DNA from: Paenalcaligenes sp035301625
GTDB lineage: Bacteria > Pseudomonadota > Gammaproteobacteria > Burkholderiales > Burkholderiaceae_B
Direction of reading: 5' to 3'
Length of the DNA stretch: 13,844 nucleotides
Assembly: GCA_035301625.1 (NCBI GenBank)
Contig: DATGTW010000015.1
Location: 1 to 13,844, forward strand
In this document: positions 1 through 6,682 of the stretch, one piece after another
Numbering within the stretch: the stretch's first letter is position 1
Layout: the number at the start of each line of letters is the position of its first letter
Notes under the pieces: generated by a model
Databases searched by the model: none
Seen by the model: only the letters and a program-made list of their open reading frames with translations
Told to the model about the DNA's origin: nothing
Translations under genes and position numbers: made by a program

Positions 1-185
1 TCCAAGAGCGCGGGCTGGCTTTGGGTGTGTACAACACAGCCCAGTCATTGGGGGTGTTTTTTGGCGCAGCTGCGGGCGGTGTGATGATCCGTTGGCAGGG
101 TCCGCTGGGTGGTTTTTATATCAGCATCGTTTTAGTTGCCCTTTGGTGGTTGAGCACACGCCGGTTTAAACTAGAGTTTGCTTAA
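1..185 (+). CDS. Major facilitator superfamily permease, C-terminal end (partial)
   Basis: The window opens inside a gene; the open frame read from base 3 gives about 60 residues ending at TAA 183-185. The peptide begins with ERGLALGVYNTAQSLG, then a small-residue-rich FFGAAAGG stretch and a hydrophobic helix (FYISIVLVALWWL) followed by a short basic tail. This matches the last two membrane helices of a 12-helix MFS drug or sugar transporter; the ERGxAxGxYN pattern is typical of the loop before helix 11. Substrate cannot be told from this fragment. In many Burkholderiales an MFS gene sits directly before ssb, as here, which supports the call. The family is fairly sure; the transport function is inferred. 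Confidence 0.75.
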   Translation, partial: QERGLALGVYNTAQSLGVFFGAAAGGVMIRWQGPLGGFYISIVLVALWWLSTRRFKLEFA

Positions 186-207
186 ATTTAGGCTCGGATC
201 TGCGGAT

Positions 208-223
208 CCTCCCGGGTGGGAGG
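208..223 (+). terminator. Possible weak terminator hairpin after the MFS gene
   Basis: CCTCCC (208-213) pairs with GGGAGG (218-223) around a GGGT loop, 23 bases after the MFS stop codon. The stem is short but all G/C-rich. No run of T follows, so Rho-independent termination is uncertain; it may only be a pause or a 3'-end-protecting hairpin. Confidence 0.3.
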
Positions 224-367
224 CAGCTGATTTATAGGTACAATGATTCCACAGGCAGTTTGGCCCGCTGGGTGTTGCTAGGTATTTTGCTTGAATATGC
301 ACGCATACAACCTGTGCTTGTTTTTGATAGCAAGGCTTGGGTTGCGATTTTTTAAACAGGAAAAATT

Positions 368-877
368 ATGGCTTCTGTAAACAAGGTAATTGTTTTGGGT
401 AATCTCGGTCGCGATCCAGAGGTGCGCTACAGCGCCGAGGGCAGCGCCGTGTGTAATTTGTCGGTGGCGACTTCTTTTAATTGGCGTGATCGCAACACGG
501 GCGAACGCCGCGAGGAAACCGAATGGCACCGCATCGTGATGTTTGGCCGCTTGGCAGAGATCGCTGGCGAGTATTTACGTAAAGGCCGTCCCGTCTACAT
601 CGAGGGGCGTTTGCGTACACGCAAATGGACCGGGCAGGATGGAGTCGAACGCTACAGCACTGAAATCGTCGCTGAACAGATGCAAATGTTAGGTGGCCGC
701 GGTGATAGCAGTGCTGATTTTGGGGATTCCTATGATCAAACCCCACGTCCCAGCGCTGCACCCCAAGGGGGACAGTCAGGTCAACAGGCAGGGGGCCAGC
801 AATCACGCCAGTCGGGTGGCATGGATGACGGCGGTATGGATAGCTTTGCCGATATGGGGGACGACATTCCCTTTTAA
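368..877 (+). CDS. ssb: Single-stranded DNA-binding protein
   Basis: This 169-residue protein binds single-stranded DNA as a homotetramer at replication forks, repair and recombination sites. Residues 1 to about 110 form the OB-fold, starting MASVNKVIVLGNLGRDPEVR and containing the family signatures NWRD (38-41), EETEWHRIVMFG (49-60), YLRKG (69-73) and YIEGRL (77-82); aromatic residues W39, W53 and W87 sit where DNA-stacking residues lie. Residues 112-160 are a disordered Gly/Gln/Ser linker, and the protein ends in the acidic DDIPF tip that recruits partner proteins. The length is normal for the family. The ATG at 368 is preceded by AGGAA at a good distance, and the N-terminus aligns with the standard SSB start. 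A hairpin directly at the stop codon suggests it is a single-gene transcript. No LexA box was found in front of it. Confidence 0.97.
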   Translation: MASVNKVIVLGNLGRDPEVRYSAEGSAVCNLSVATSFNWRDRNTGERREETEWHRIVMFGRLAEIAGEYLRKGRPVYIEGRLRTRKWTGQDGVERYSTEIVAEQMQMLGGRGDSSADFGDSYDQTPRPSAAPQGGQSGQQAGGQQSRQSGGMDDGGMDSFADMGDDIPF

Positions 878-893
878 ACCGATTAGCGGTTTT
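876..893 (+). terminator. Likely Rho-independent terminator of ssb
   Basis: AAACCG (876-881) pairs with CGGTTT (887-892) around the loop ATTAG, with T at 890-893. The stem begins inside the ssb stop codon. It is short (6 bp) with a short T tract, so it is probably a moderate terminator. The following 240 bases up to the helicase start hold no gene; a TTGACG box at 905-910 with an AT-rich stretch about 17-20 bases later could be the helicase promoter, but this is a weak match. Confidence 0.5.
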
Positions 894-1135
894 CATGCTT
901 GATGTTGACGCCAGCCCCGTTTGTAGCAACTATTAGTGTTGGTTTTTGATCTATTTCTTGCTATTAGACGGGGTCTGTGCGAGAATTTTGCGATGCGGCC
1001 CGTGCGCCGTCCTTCATGTCATCGCGTTTTTTTGACCTCCCCAAGCCACATTATCCTTTGTGCGCTCTTTTGGTTTATTGGTCGGCCCGATGCTTGCCAA
1101 TAAATCAATTGCTGCGTCTGCAGCAAAGGAAAATC

Positions 1136-2590
1136 ATGTCTTTTGAGTCTTTAGGCATTGCGCCTTCTTTGCTTTCCACTCTGGAAAAAATAGGTTTCCG
1201 TTCGCCCACACCCGTCCAAACAGCTGCTGTGCCCAAGGCATTGCAGGGTCGTGATTTAATGGTTTCGGCCCAAACCGGCAGTGGTAAAACTGCCGCATTC
1301 ATGTTGCCAGCCATTCAGCGTGTATTAGAGTCACGTCGTCAACAAAACGGTCGTGCTCAGCAGGATGCCCGTGCTGGCGATCCCGCTAATCGCGAGAGCC
1401 GTGCCGATCGTCAGGGTCGAGGTGGCCGCGCTCGTCAACGTCATCGTAATCAACCCCAAGAGCCCGCTACCGTAGCGGTGTTGGTGCTGGCACCTACCCG
1501 CGAGCTGGCGATTCAGGTGGGCCAGGCGGCCAAGGCCTTTGCCGCTGGCGAGGCTGGTTTTCATGTGGCCGTGGTTGTGGGTGGGGTGTCCTACCGCGAG
1601 CAATTACGCGCGTTATCTCGTCCTGTGGATGTGTTGGTCGCTACCCCCGGTCGTTTGATGGACCATTTGAATTCTGGTCGCGTGCAGTTACAGCAGGTGC
1701 AAACCCTCATTTTGGATGAGGCAGATCGCATGCTGGATATGGGTTTTATCCACGATATTCGCCGTATTGTGGGCATGACGCCCGAGTCCCGACAGACCTT
1801 GTTGTTTTCAGCCACCTTGGATGGTGCCGTAGGAAAATTAGCCAGTGGCATGATGAACGATGCCGAGGTCATCCGTGTGTCTGCGCCCAAACAGCAGCAC
1901 GCCAATATCAGCCAGGCCCTGCTTTATGCCGACGATCCTACCCACAAACGCAATTTGCTCAACCATTTATTGATGGATGGGGCGTTGGATCAGGCTGTAG
2001 TTTTCACCGCGACCAAACGGGGTGCGGATCGTTTAGCCCGTCGTTTGAGCAAGGATGGCTTTGCCTCGGCGGCGTTGCACGGTGATATGAATCAGCGACA
2101 ACGCAATCGCACTTTGCGTCAGTTGCAGCGTCGACAGACGCGGGTGCTGGTGGCCACTGATGTCGCGGCACGCGGCATTGATATTCAGGGGATCACCCAT
2201 GTGATTAACTATGACCTGCCCATGCAGGCCGAGGACTATACGCACCGCATCGGACGGACCGGTCGTGCTGGCAATGACGGGCAGGCGTTTACCCTGGCCT
2301 TTATGGACGAGCTGACCGATGTGCGTCGCATCGAGCGCTTTTTGGGCCAGCCCATCCCGATGCAAACACTGCCTGGTTTAGAACCTACGCAGCGTCCACA
2401 ACCTACAGCCCCCAAGGCGGCTCGTAAAAGAGCAGGCCGAGGAGGGCGTCGTCGCCGTTACGCTGGTGGTGGCCAACCTGGTGCGCGCTCGCGTCATGCT
2501 CGTGGTGGTGCGGGTGGTTCGTCACGTGGTGCGCAGGCGTCACGAAAAGGTGCCCCAAAAGCACAGTCAGGCTATACTGCTAGTCAGTAA
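1136..2590 (+). CDS. rhlE: DEAD-box ATP-dependent RNA helicase, RhlE type
   Basis: This 484-residue enzyme would unwind or remodel RNA duplexes using ATP, in ribosome assembly or mRNA decay. All core motifs are visible: Q motif GFRSPTPVQ (20-28), Walker A AQTGSGKT (45-52), PTRELA (120-125), TPGR (170-173), DEAD within LILDEADRMLDMGF (191-204), SAT (225-227), ATDVAARGID (340-349) and HRIGRTGRAG (370-379). The C-terminus from about residue 420 is a basic Arg/Gly/Ala tail, an RNA-binding extension common in RhlE. A 45-residue Gln/Arg-rich insertion (about 66-110) separates motif I from motif Ia. I chose the ATG at 1136 because AAGGAAA precedes it and MSFESLGIAP is the usual family start; an in-frame GTG at 977 would add 53 unlikely residues. 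The gene stands alone, with a long 5' region after ssb. Assignment to the DEAD-box family is certain; RhlE rather than another DEAD subfamily is likely. Confidence 0.93.
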   Translation: MSFESLGIAPSLLSTLEKIGFRSPTPVQTAAVPKALQGRDLMVSAQTGSGKTAAFMLPAIQRVLESRRQQNGRAQQDARAGDPANRESRADRQGRGGRARQRHRNQPQEPATVAVLVLAPTRELAIQVGQAAKAFAAGEAGFHVAVVVGGVSYREQLRALSRPVDVLVATPGRLMDHLNSGRVQLQQVQTLILDEADRMLDMGFIHDIRRIVGMTPESRQTLLFSATLDGAVGKLASGMMNDAEVIRVSAPKQQHANISQALLYADDPTHKRNLLNHLLMDGALDQAVVFTATKRGADRLARRLSKDGFASAALHGDMNQRQRNRTLRQLQRRQTRVLVATDVAARGIDIQGITHVINYDLPMQAEDYTHRIGRTGRAGNDGQAFTLAFMDELTDVRRIERFLGQPIPMQTLPGLEPTQRPQPTAPKAARKRAGRGGRRRRYAGGGQPGARSRHARGGAGGSSRGAQASRKGAPKAQSGYTASQ

Positions 2591-3023
2591 GCATTAATAA
2601 AAGGTTATTGGGCTGCTTTCATCATTTTGACAGTGGCCCAAACAGGGTCGATAGATAGGGGTGGTAGTTCTAATTATTAATCTATCATCGGCCTTGGTGA
2701 TGCGTCCTTATTAAATAGCTTCGATATTTTTATATTGCCCGTGCCCAGTTTGGGCCAATAGTTATTTCCCCGAAATTTTCTCTATCGTTCATGGTTTTCT
2801 GTCCGAGTTGGCTCGGCAGGTGCTAAGTGCGTGTGGCCGTCTGCACGTGACGGATGAGCTCTGTGTGCGAGCGTCTGTGTGTCTGTGTGCGTCGCTGTCT
2901 GTGGATCCGTCCGGTGCGCAGGCGCTGATTGCAGCGGTGGGGCACAGGTGCCGGCAGCCGGTAGACTGTACGCAGCATCGATCCATGAGGGTTTCATCGT
3001 AGAGGAGGGGCGCAGGTGTTTTT
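2591..3023. other. 433-bp gene-free region with GT-rich low-complexity tract
   Basis: No convincing gene lies here. The first part (to about 2780) is AT-rich and holds two small inverted repeats: TTGGGC (2608-2613) with GCCCAA (2636-2641), enclosing 22 bases, possibly a 3' structure of the helicase mRNA; and GCCCA (2743-2747) with TGGGC (2751-2755), a tight 3-base loop. A TATATT at 2731-2736 could be a -10 box but has no good -35. The second part is G+C-rich with a GT-repeat-like stretch at about 2859-2903 (GTGTG and CTGTCTGTG runs). Short open frames there (for example 2808-3002) have no family-like content and no CxxCH haem motif, so I do not call them genes. Confidence 0.6.
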
Positions 3024-4370
3024 ATGCAAAATCATCATCGACGCCGTTTTTTATGGGCAGCCACAGGGGCTGCGGCGACAGCGGCTGGGGCTACGATTGC
3101 GCCGGGGCGCGCAGCGGTGGCCAGTCCTTTTGTCAGTATTAAAAGAAAAATATTGCCTGCTAATGCGCAGGCACCACGGGTGGTTATTGTCGGCGGTAGT
3201 TGGGGCGGTTTGACGGCTGCCCGCTATTTACGCGAGCAGGCCCCCGAGGTTGAGGTTGTCGTGCTCGAGCGCAATCCGGTTTTTTGGTCTTGCCCAATGA
3301 GTAATCAGTGGTTGGCCGATGTGGTGGAGAGCGATTTCATCATGCACGATCTGAACCGCCCTGCAAATCGCTATGGTTATGCTTTGGTGCAGGCGGATGT
3401 GTTTGCTGTGGATCGCGAGCAACGGCAAGTACACAGTAGTCAGGGAATACTGGATTATGACTACTTGATCCTGGCCGGGGGGATCCGCAATGCCTATGAA
3501 GAATGGTATGGCACGGATCGCTATGCAGCAGAATATACTCGGCGTCACTTTCCAGCGGCCTATATTTCTAATAATGAACACGTGCTTTTAAAGAAAAAGC
3601 TGCGTGCTTTCAAAGGGGGTAACTTTGTGATGACGTTGCCTCCGCCGCCGCATCGTTGTCCGCCGTCGCCTTATGAGCGGGCCTGCACCATTGCTTGGTA
3701 TTTTAAAACGCATAATATCCCGGGCAAGGTGATCGTGCTGGATCCTAAACCGCGTATCAACCCCATCAATGGGGGCTTTGATTATGCCTTTACCGAGCTG
3801 TATGGCGATGTCCTGCACTATGTGCCCAATGCCGAGGTGCTAGAGGTCGACCCTTTTCAGCAGCGTATCTCAACCACGGCCGGAGAGTTTGAGTTTGCAG
3901 ATGCTGCTTTGATGCCACCCCATCAGGCCGCAGATATTGTGTGGCAGGCGGATTTAATCCGTCCTGATCCAGAGACCGGGCCGGCATGGTGGGGTAATCA
4001 GCACCCAACCATGTTGCATGCCGAGGATGATGATCGGGTGTATTTGGTGGGTGATTGCATGGGTTTTGTGTCGCCGACTTTTGGGCACTATCCCAAAAGC
4101 GCGCATGTGGCCAATCAGATGGGGCGCATTGCAGCGGGCTACATTGCCGATCGGGTCAAAGATAAAGAGCCCACCCCGATATTGCCCGATAACCTGTGCT
4201 ATATGATGATTCAGCCCGATCCCCTAAAGGTGGTTGCGGTGGAATTTGATTATGCCTTTGGGGCCGACGGGTATATCCATCAGACACAAGTCGATATTGA
4301 TACCCCCTTTCCCGAGCTGGTGGCAGAAAGCTTTGACTGGGCCCGCTCGACCTGGGGTGATTTTTTATAA
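3024..4370 (+). CDS. FAD-dependent flavoprotein of the flavocytochrome c sulfide dehydrogenase (FccB/SoxF) family
   Basis: This 448-residue periplasmic flavoenzyme probably oxidises sulfide or another reduced sulfur compound. It opens with a twin-arginine signal (RRRFLWAATGAAA, 6-18; cleavage probably near 30-34). The FAD-binding Rossmann motif is RVVIVGGSWGGLTAARYLR (52-70). Family signatures follow: FWSCPMSNQW (87-96), the HRCPPSPYERA block (210-220) with C212 at the place of the first redox cysteine, VYLVGDCMGF (339-348), and a C-terminal FCSD domain with DNLCYMMIQPDP (389-400). The position where the family normally has its second redox cysteine (WCP) reads WWGNQHPT (322-329), without cysteine. 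The start is the only one giving a Tat signal; a purine-rich GAGGAGGGG lies about 13 bases upstream. It heads a cluster with soxY (34-base gap) and soxZ. No cytochrome (FccA) gene lies beside it. The family is sure; substrate and electron acceptor are unknown. Confidence 0.88.
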   Translation: MQNHHRRRFLWAATGAAATAAGATIAPGRAAVASPFVSIKRKILPANAQAPRVVIVGGSWGGLTAARYLREQAPEVEVVVLERNPVFWSCPMSNQWLADVVESDFIMHDLNRPANRYGYALVQADVFAVDREQRQVHSSQGILDYDYLILAGGIRNAYEEWYGTDRYAAEYTRRHFPAAYISNNEHVLLKKKLRAFKGGNFVMTLPPPPHRCPPSPYERACTIAWYFKTHNIPGKVIVLDPKPRINPINGGFDYAFTELYGDVLHYVPNAEVLEVDPFQQRISTTAGEFEFADAALMPPHQAADIVWQADLIRPDPETGPAWWGNQHPTMLHAEDDDRVYLVGDCMGFVSPTFGHYPKSAHVANQMGRIAAGYIADRVKDKEPTPILPDNLCYMMIQPDPLKVVAVEFDYAFGADGYIHQTQVDIDTPFPELVAESFDWARSTWGDFL

Positions 4371-4404
4371 ATAATGATTTGAACAGGTAAAGGAAGAACT
4401 ATCC

Positions 4405-4884
4405 ATGGATAGCGCTTTGATTTGCTGGCGCCGCCGTCGTTTGTTGGGTGTGGCGGCTGCGACGTTGGTAGGCAGTTGGGGGTGGTCGGCGTGGATGCCT
4501 GCTTGGGCTGATGAGAATACCGAACAAGCAGCTGCACAGGCATTAATTACCGAGTTTTTGGCGGGCCTGACTCCTGAGGATGAAGGGATTAATTTGACGT
4601 TGCCCGAGGTGGCAGACAATGCGACTTCGGTGCCTTTAAAGGTGGCTGTGGATTTTCCTGCTGATGGGTCTATTTTTTGCGAGGAAATCCTGGTGGTGGC
4701 CGAGGCCAATCCGTATCCTACGGTGTGTCGTTTTAGATTTACGCCGTTGATGGGCAGAGCACAGGTGGAAACGCGTATTCGTTTGGCGGAAAGCCAGCAG
4801 GTGCTGGCGTTGGCTCGCATGAGCGATGGCAACATCCGTCAAGCGCAACAAGAGATCATGGTGACTTTAGGAGGGTGTAGTTAA
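4405..4884 (+). CDS. soxY: SoxY sulfur-carrier protein, Tat-exported
   Basis: This 159-residue protein is the sulfur-carrying half of SoxYZ; reduced sulfur is bound covalently to a C-terminal cysteine in the periplasm. The N-terminus has a twin-arginine signal (WRRRRLLGVAAATLVG, 8-23), probably cut after AWA (33-35). The mature part follows the SoxY pattern: LPEVADNATSVPLKV, then ANPYPTVCRFRFTPLMGRAQ, an ETRIRLAESQQVLALA block and finally VTLGGCS. The family normally ends GGCGG; here the chain stops one residue after the cysteine (C158, S159). An AAGGAAG ribosome site stands at 4390-4396. Its stop TAA overlaps the soxZ ATG by one base, and its last GGA GGG codons also serve as the soxZ ribosome site. 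The identification is strong; whether the shortened swinging arm works with SoxAX or other Sox enzymes is unknown, and none is encoded here. Confidence 0.9.
   Translation: MDSALICWRRRRLLGVAAATLVGSWGWSAWMPAWADENTEQAAAQALITEFLAGLTPEDEGINLTLPEVADNATSVPLKVAVDFPADGSIFCEEILVVAEANPYPTVCRFRFTPLMGRAQVETRIRLAESQQVLALARMSDGNIRQAQQEIMVTLGGCS
4869..4875 (+). promoter_or_regulatory. soxZ ribosome binding site inside soxY carrier motif
   Basis: AGGAGGG at 4869-4875, 8 bases before the soxZ ATG, is a near-perfect Shine-Dalgarno. It is at the same time the codons for the two glycines of the SoxY GGC sulfur-carrier motif. With the TAATG stop/start overlap this implies translational coupling and equal output of the two partner proteins. 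Confidence 0.75.
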
Positions 4885-5237
4885 TGACACAGCGCTCTTT
4901 TGCACGCCAATCACGACCGCCCCGCATGGCGGTGAGTAACGATCAACCCGCGGCTGGCGAGGTGGTCGAGGTCAAAGTCATCGTGCAGCATCCCATGGAA
5001 ACCGGACTGCGTCATGCTGCTGACGGGACACCCATGCCGCGTAATATTATCACCCACTGTGAATGCTATTTCGATGATGAGCTATTGATGGAGTGGGTGC
5101 TGGATACGGCTATTTCTCCGAATCCTTATCTGGCCTTTAGTTTTGTGCCTCAGCGCTCGGGCCGTTTGCATTTGCTGTGGGTCGATGAAGAAGGGATGGA
5201 AATCAAGGCCGAAACTGAAATACAGCTAACAAGCTAG
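4884..5237 (+). CDS. soxZ: SoxZ, partner of the SoxY sulfur carrier
   Basis: This 117-residue immunoglobulin-like protein forms the heterodimer SoxYZ, helping present the SoxY cysteine arm. Family markers are VVEVKVIVQHPMETGLRH (27-44), GTPMPRNIITHCECYFDDE and ISPNPYLAFSFVPQRSG, then LHLLWVDEEG. SoxZ proteins lack a signal peptide, as here, and are carried through the Tat system bound to SoxY. The ATG overlaps the soxY stop and follows an AGGAGGG site. It differs from ordinary SoxZ in a 15-20 residue basic N-terminus (RSFARQSRPPRM), which is not unusual. It is the last gene of the cluster; the next gene converges on it. The identification is strong. Confidence 0.9.
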   Translation: MTQRSFARQSRPPRMAVSNDQPAAGEVVEVKVIVQHPMETGLRHAADGTPMPRNIITHCECYFDDELLMEWVLDTAISPNPYLAFSFVPQRSGRLHLLWVDEEGMEIKAETEIQLTS

Positions 5238-5307
5238 CAGAGCTGGGCTTGGCTGAGCCGTATTTGGCCCAGTGGGGGGCGCAGTTGATCTTTACACAGA
5301 CCCCAGT

Positions 5308-5343
5308 TGACCCGCCGTCGAACTCGGTCGACTCTACGGGTCA
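5308..5343. terminator. Two-part hairpin between convergent soxZ and umuC
   Basis: TGACCCG (5308-5314) pairs with CGGGTCA (5337-5343); inside it GTCGA (5317-5321) pairs with TCGAC (5328-5332) around a six-base loop, with small internal bulges. It sits between two converging genes, 70 bases after soxZ and 4 bases after the umuC stop, so it could stop or shield transcripts from both sides. Neither strand has a following T tract, so it is not a classic intrinsic terminator. Confidence 0.4.
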
Positions 5344-5347
5344 GTGA

Positions 5348-6682
5348 TTAGTGGCAAAAAACGGTCCAGATTTCATCTATGGAGGTCGTATAGCGGGGGC
5401 TGAGGTAGCGGCGACGCATGGACCACGGGGCTTTGTAACTGGCTTGTCCGCTATGAATCGTGCCCCGTCCCCAGCGTTGGTTAATTTGATCAATGGTGCG
5501 GGTGAGTGGTTCTTGTACTTGGCTGCGGGCTGCTTGAAAAAGATCGAGGTTAGCCTGGTCTTTGGGGATGAGACCGCCTAAATGAATACTGACTTTTTTA
5601 TAAAAGTGCTGTGGCTGCCAAATGTGTTTGAGTGACCGCCGCGCTACGGTCAGGATGCTGGCGGTATGGTCGGTGGCATGGGGCAGTGCGCAAGAATAAT
5701 GCAGTCGGGATGCGTGATGCTCGCGCGGTGTGAGGCTGACCCGAATAAAGTTACAGACGCTGTGTTGTGCACGCATGCGGGTACATGCCTGTTCGGTGTA
5801 GGTGGCCAGGGCTGATTGCAGGGCGGCCAGATTATTTTGAGGGCGTCCAAACATGCGGCTGCTGCGGATTTCCTCGCGCGCGGTGGGCTGGGTGTCCCAA
5901 TGCAAGCAGGGGGTGCCGCGTAATTCCAAAACCGTTTTTTGTACGGTGACGTTAAAGCGGCGACGAATAAAATCAGCATCTGCCCGAGCCAGATCAGCGG
6001 CGGTGTGGATCCCCAGTGTGGCCAAATGCTGGGCCAGCCGGTTGCCGATGCCCCAAACCTCTTGGACGGGGGTGTGCTGCATAAGTGATTGCCATTGTTG
6101 AGGGTGGCGCAAATAAACGAGCCCGCCGGATTGTTGAGCCCAGCGCTTGGCAGCGTAGTTGGCTAGTTTGGCCAGGGTTTTGGTGGGGCCGATACCCACC
6201 CCGGTAGGTAACCCGGTGGCCTGTAAGACCTGTTGTTGTGCCTGGCGACATAGGGTTTCAGGGGCATCGTCAGAATGTAACCGAGCAAAAGCCTCGTCGA
6301 TAGAGTAGATCTGGACCTGAGGTAGACAGTCTTGTAGGGTGCGCATCACCCGATCACTCAGGTTGGCGTATAGAGCATAGTTGCTGCTGAAAACAGCTAC
6401 GTTGTGTTGTTTGAGATGCGCACGTACCTGATGATAGAGGGCACCCATTTTGACCCATTGGTGGGCTTGGTCGCAGCGCGCAATCACACAGCCGTCATTA
6501 TTAGAGAGTACTACGATGGGGCGGCGGCGTAGATCGGGCCGAAAGAGGCGCTCGCAATTGGCGTAAAAACTATTGCAATCAAAAAGGGCGTACAACGGGC
6601 CGGTGTGCGCGTCATTATGTGCGTCTGTGTGTGAATTTGCGGGTGCAGGGTCCGAGGTGGGGTCATTGCGAGTCAAAGTCAT
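5348..6682 (-). CDS. umuC: UmuC, catalytic subunit of DNA polymerase V
   Basis: This 444-residue Y-family polymerase copies past DNA lesions together with processed UmuD, at the cost of mutations. The catalytic core is intact: LYALFDCNSFYANCERLFRP (30-49) with metal ligand D35, the NNDGCVIARC segment (61-70), YSIDEAF (126-132) with D129 and E130, the GVGIGPTKTLAKLAN block (161-175), and a helix-hairpin-helix thumb (VWGIGNRLAQHL, 209-220). QANLDLF (376-382) fits a beta-clamp-binding motif, and the end (RRRYLSPRYTT) is the UmuC C-terminal domain. The ATG at 6682 overlaps the end of umuD by 20 bases and is preceded by AGAGGA; the open frame reaches further upstream (to 6862), but that part runs inside umuD in another frame. 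A start at 6682 leaves an unusual N-terminal extension of about 29 residues rich in His, Asp and Thr. It lies in the LexA-controlled umuDC operon. Confidence 0.93.
   Translation of the reverse strand: MTLTRNDPTSDPAPANSHTDAHNDAHTGPLYALFDCNSFYANCERLFRPDLRRRPIVVLSNNDGCVIARCDQAHQWVKMGALYHQVRAHLKQHNVAVFSSNYALYANLSDRVMRTLQDCLPQVQIYSIDEAFARLHSDDAPETLCRQAQQQVLQATGLPTGVGIGPTKTLAKLANYAAKRWAQQSGGLVYLRHPQQWQSLMQHTPVQEVWGIGNRLAQHLATLGIHTAADLARADADFIRRRFNVTVQKTVLELRGTPCLHWDTQPTAREEIRSSRMFGRPQNNLAALQSALATYTEQACTRMRAQHSVCNFIRVSLTPREHHASRLHYSCALPHATDHTASILTVARRSLKHIWQPQHFYKKVSIHLGGLIPKDQANLDLFQAARSQVQEPLTRTIDQINQRWGRGTIHSGQASYKAPWSMRRRYLSPRYTTSIDEIWTVFCH

Noticed and set aside
477..929. 150-codon minus-strand open frame across ssb
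   Set aside because: It lies antisense to a certain gene, has an Arg/Pro/Cys-rich composition unlike real proteins, and no ribosome site.
977..1135. Upstream extension of the helicase from GTG at 977
   Set aside because: The extra 53 residues have no helicase likeness, while the ATG at 1136 has a good ribosome site and the family's usual start.
2879..3142. Possible degenerate cytochrome c (frame with several Cys, CAGADCSGGAQ)
   Set aside because: No CxxCH haem motif is present and the frame overlaps the start of the flavoprotein gene; the cysteines reflect GT-rich DNA.
4365..4835. 156-codon minus-strand open frame across soxY
   Set aside because: Antisense shadow of a recognised gene, with no family features.
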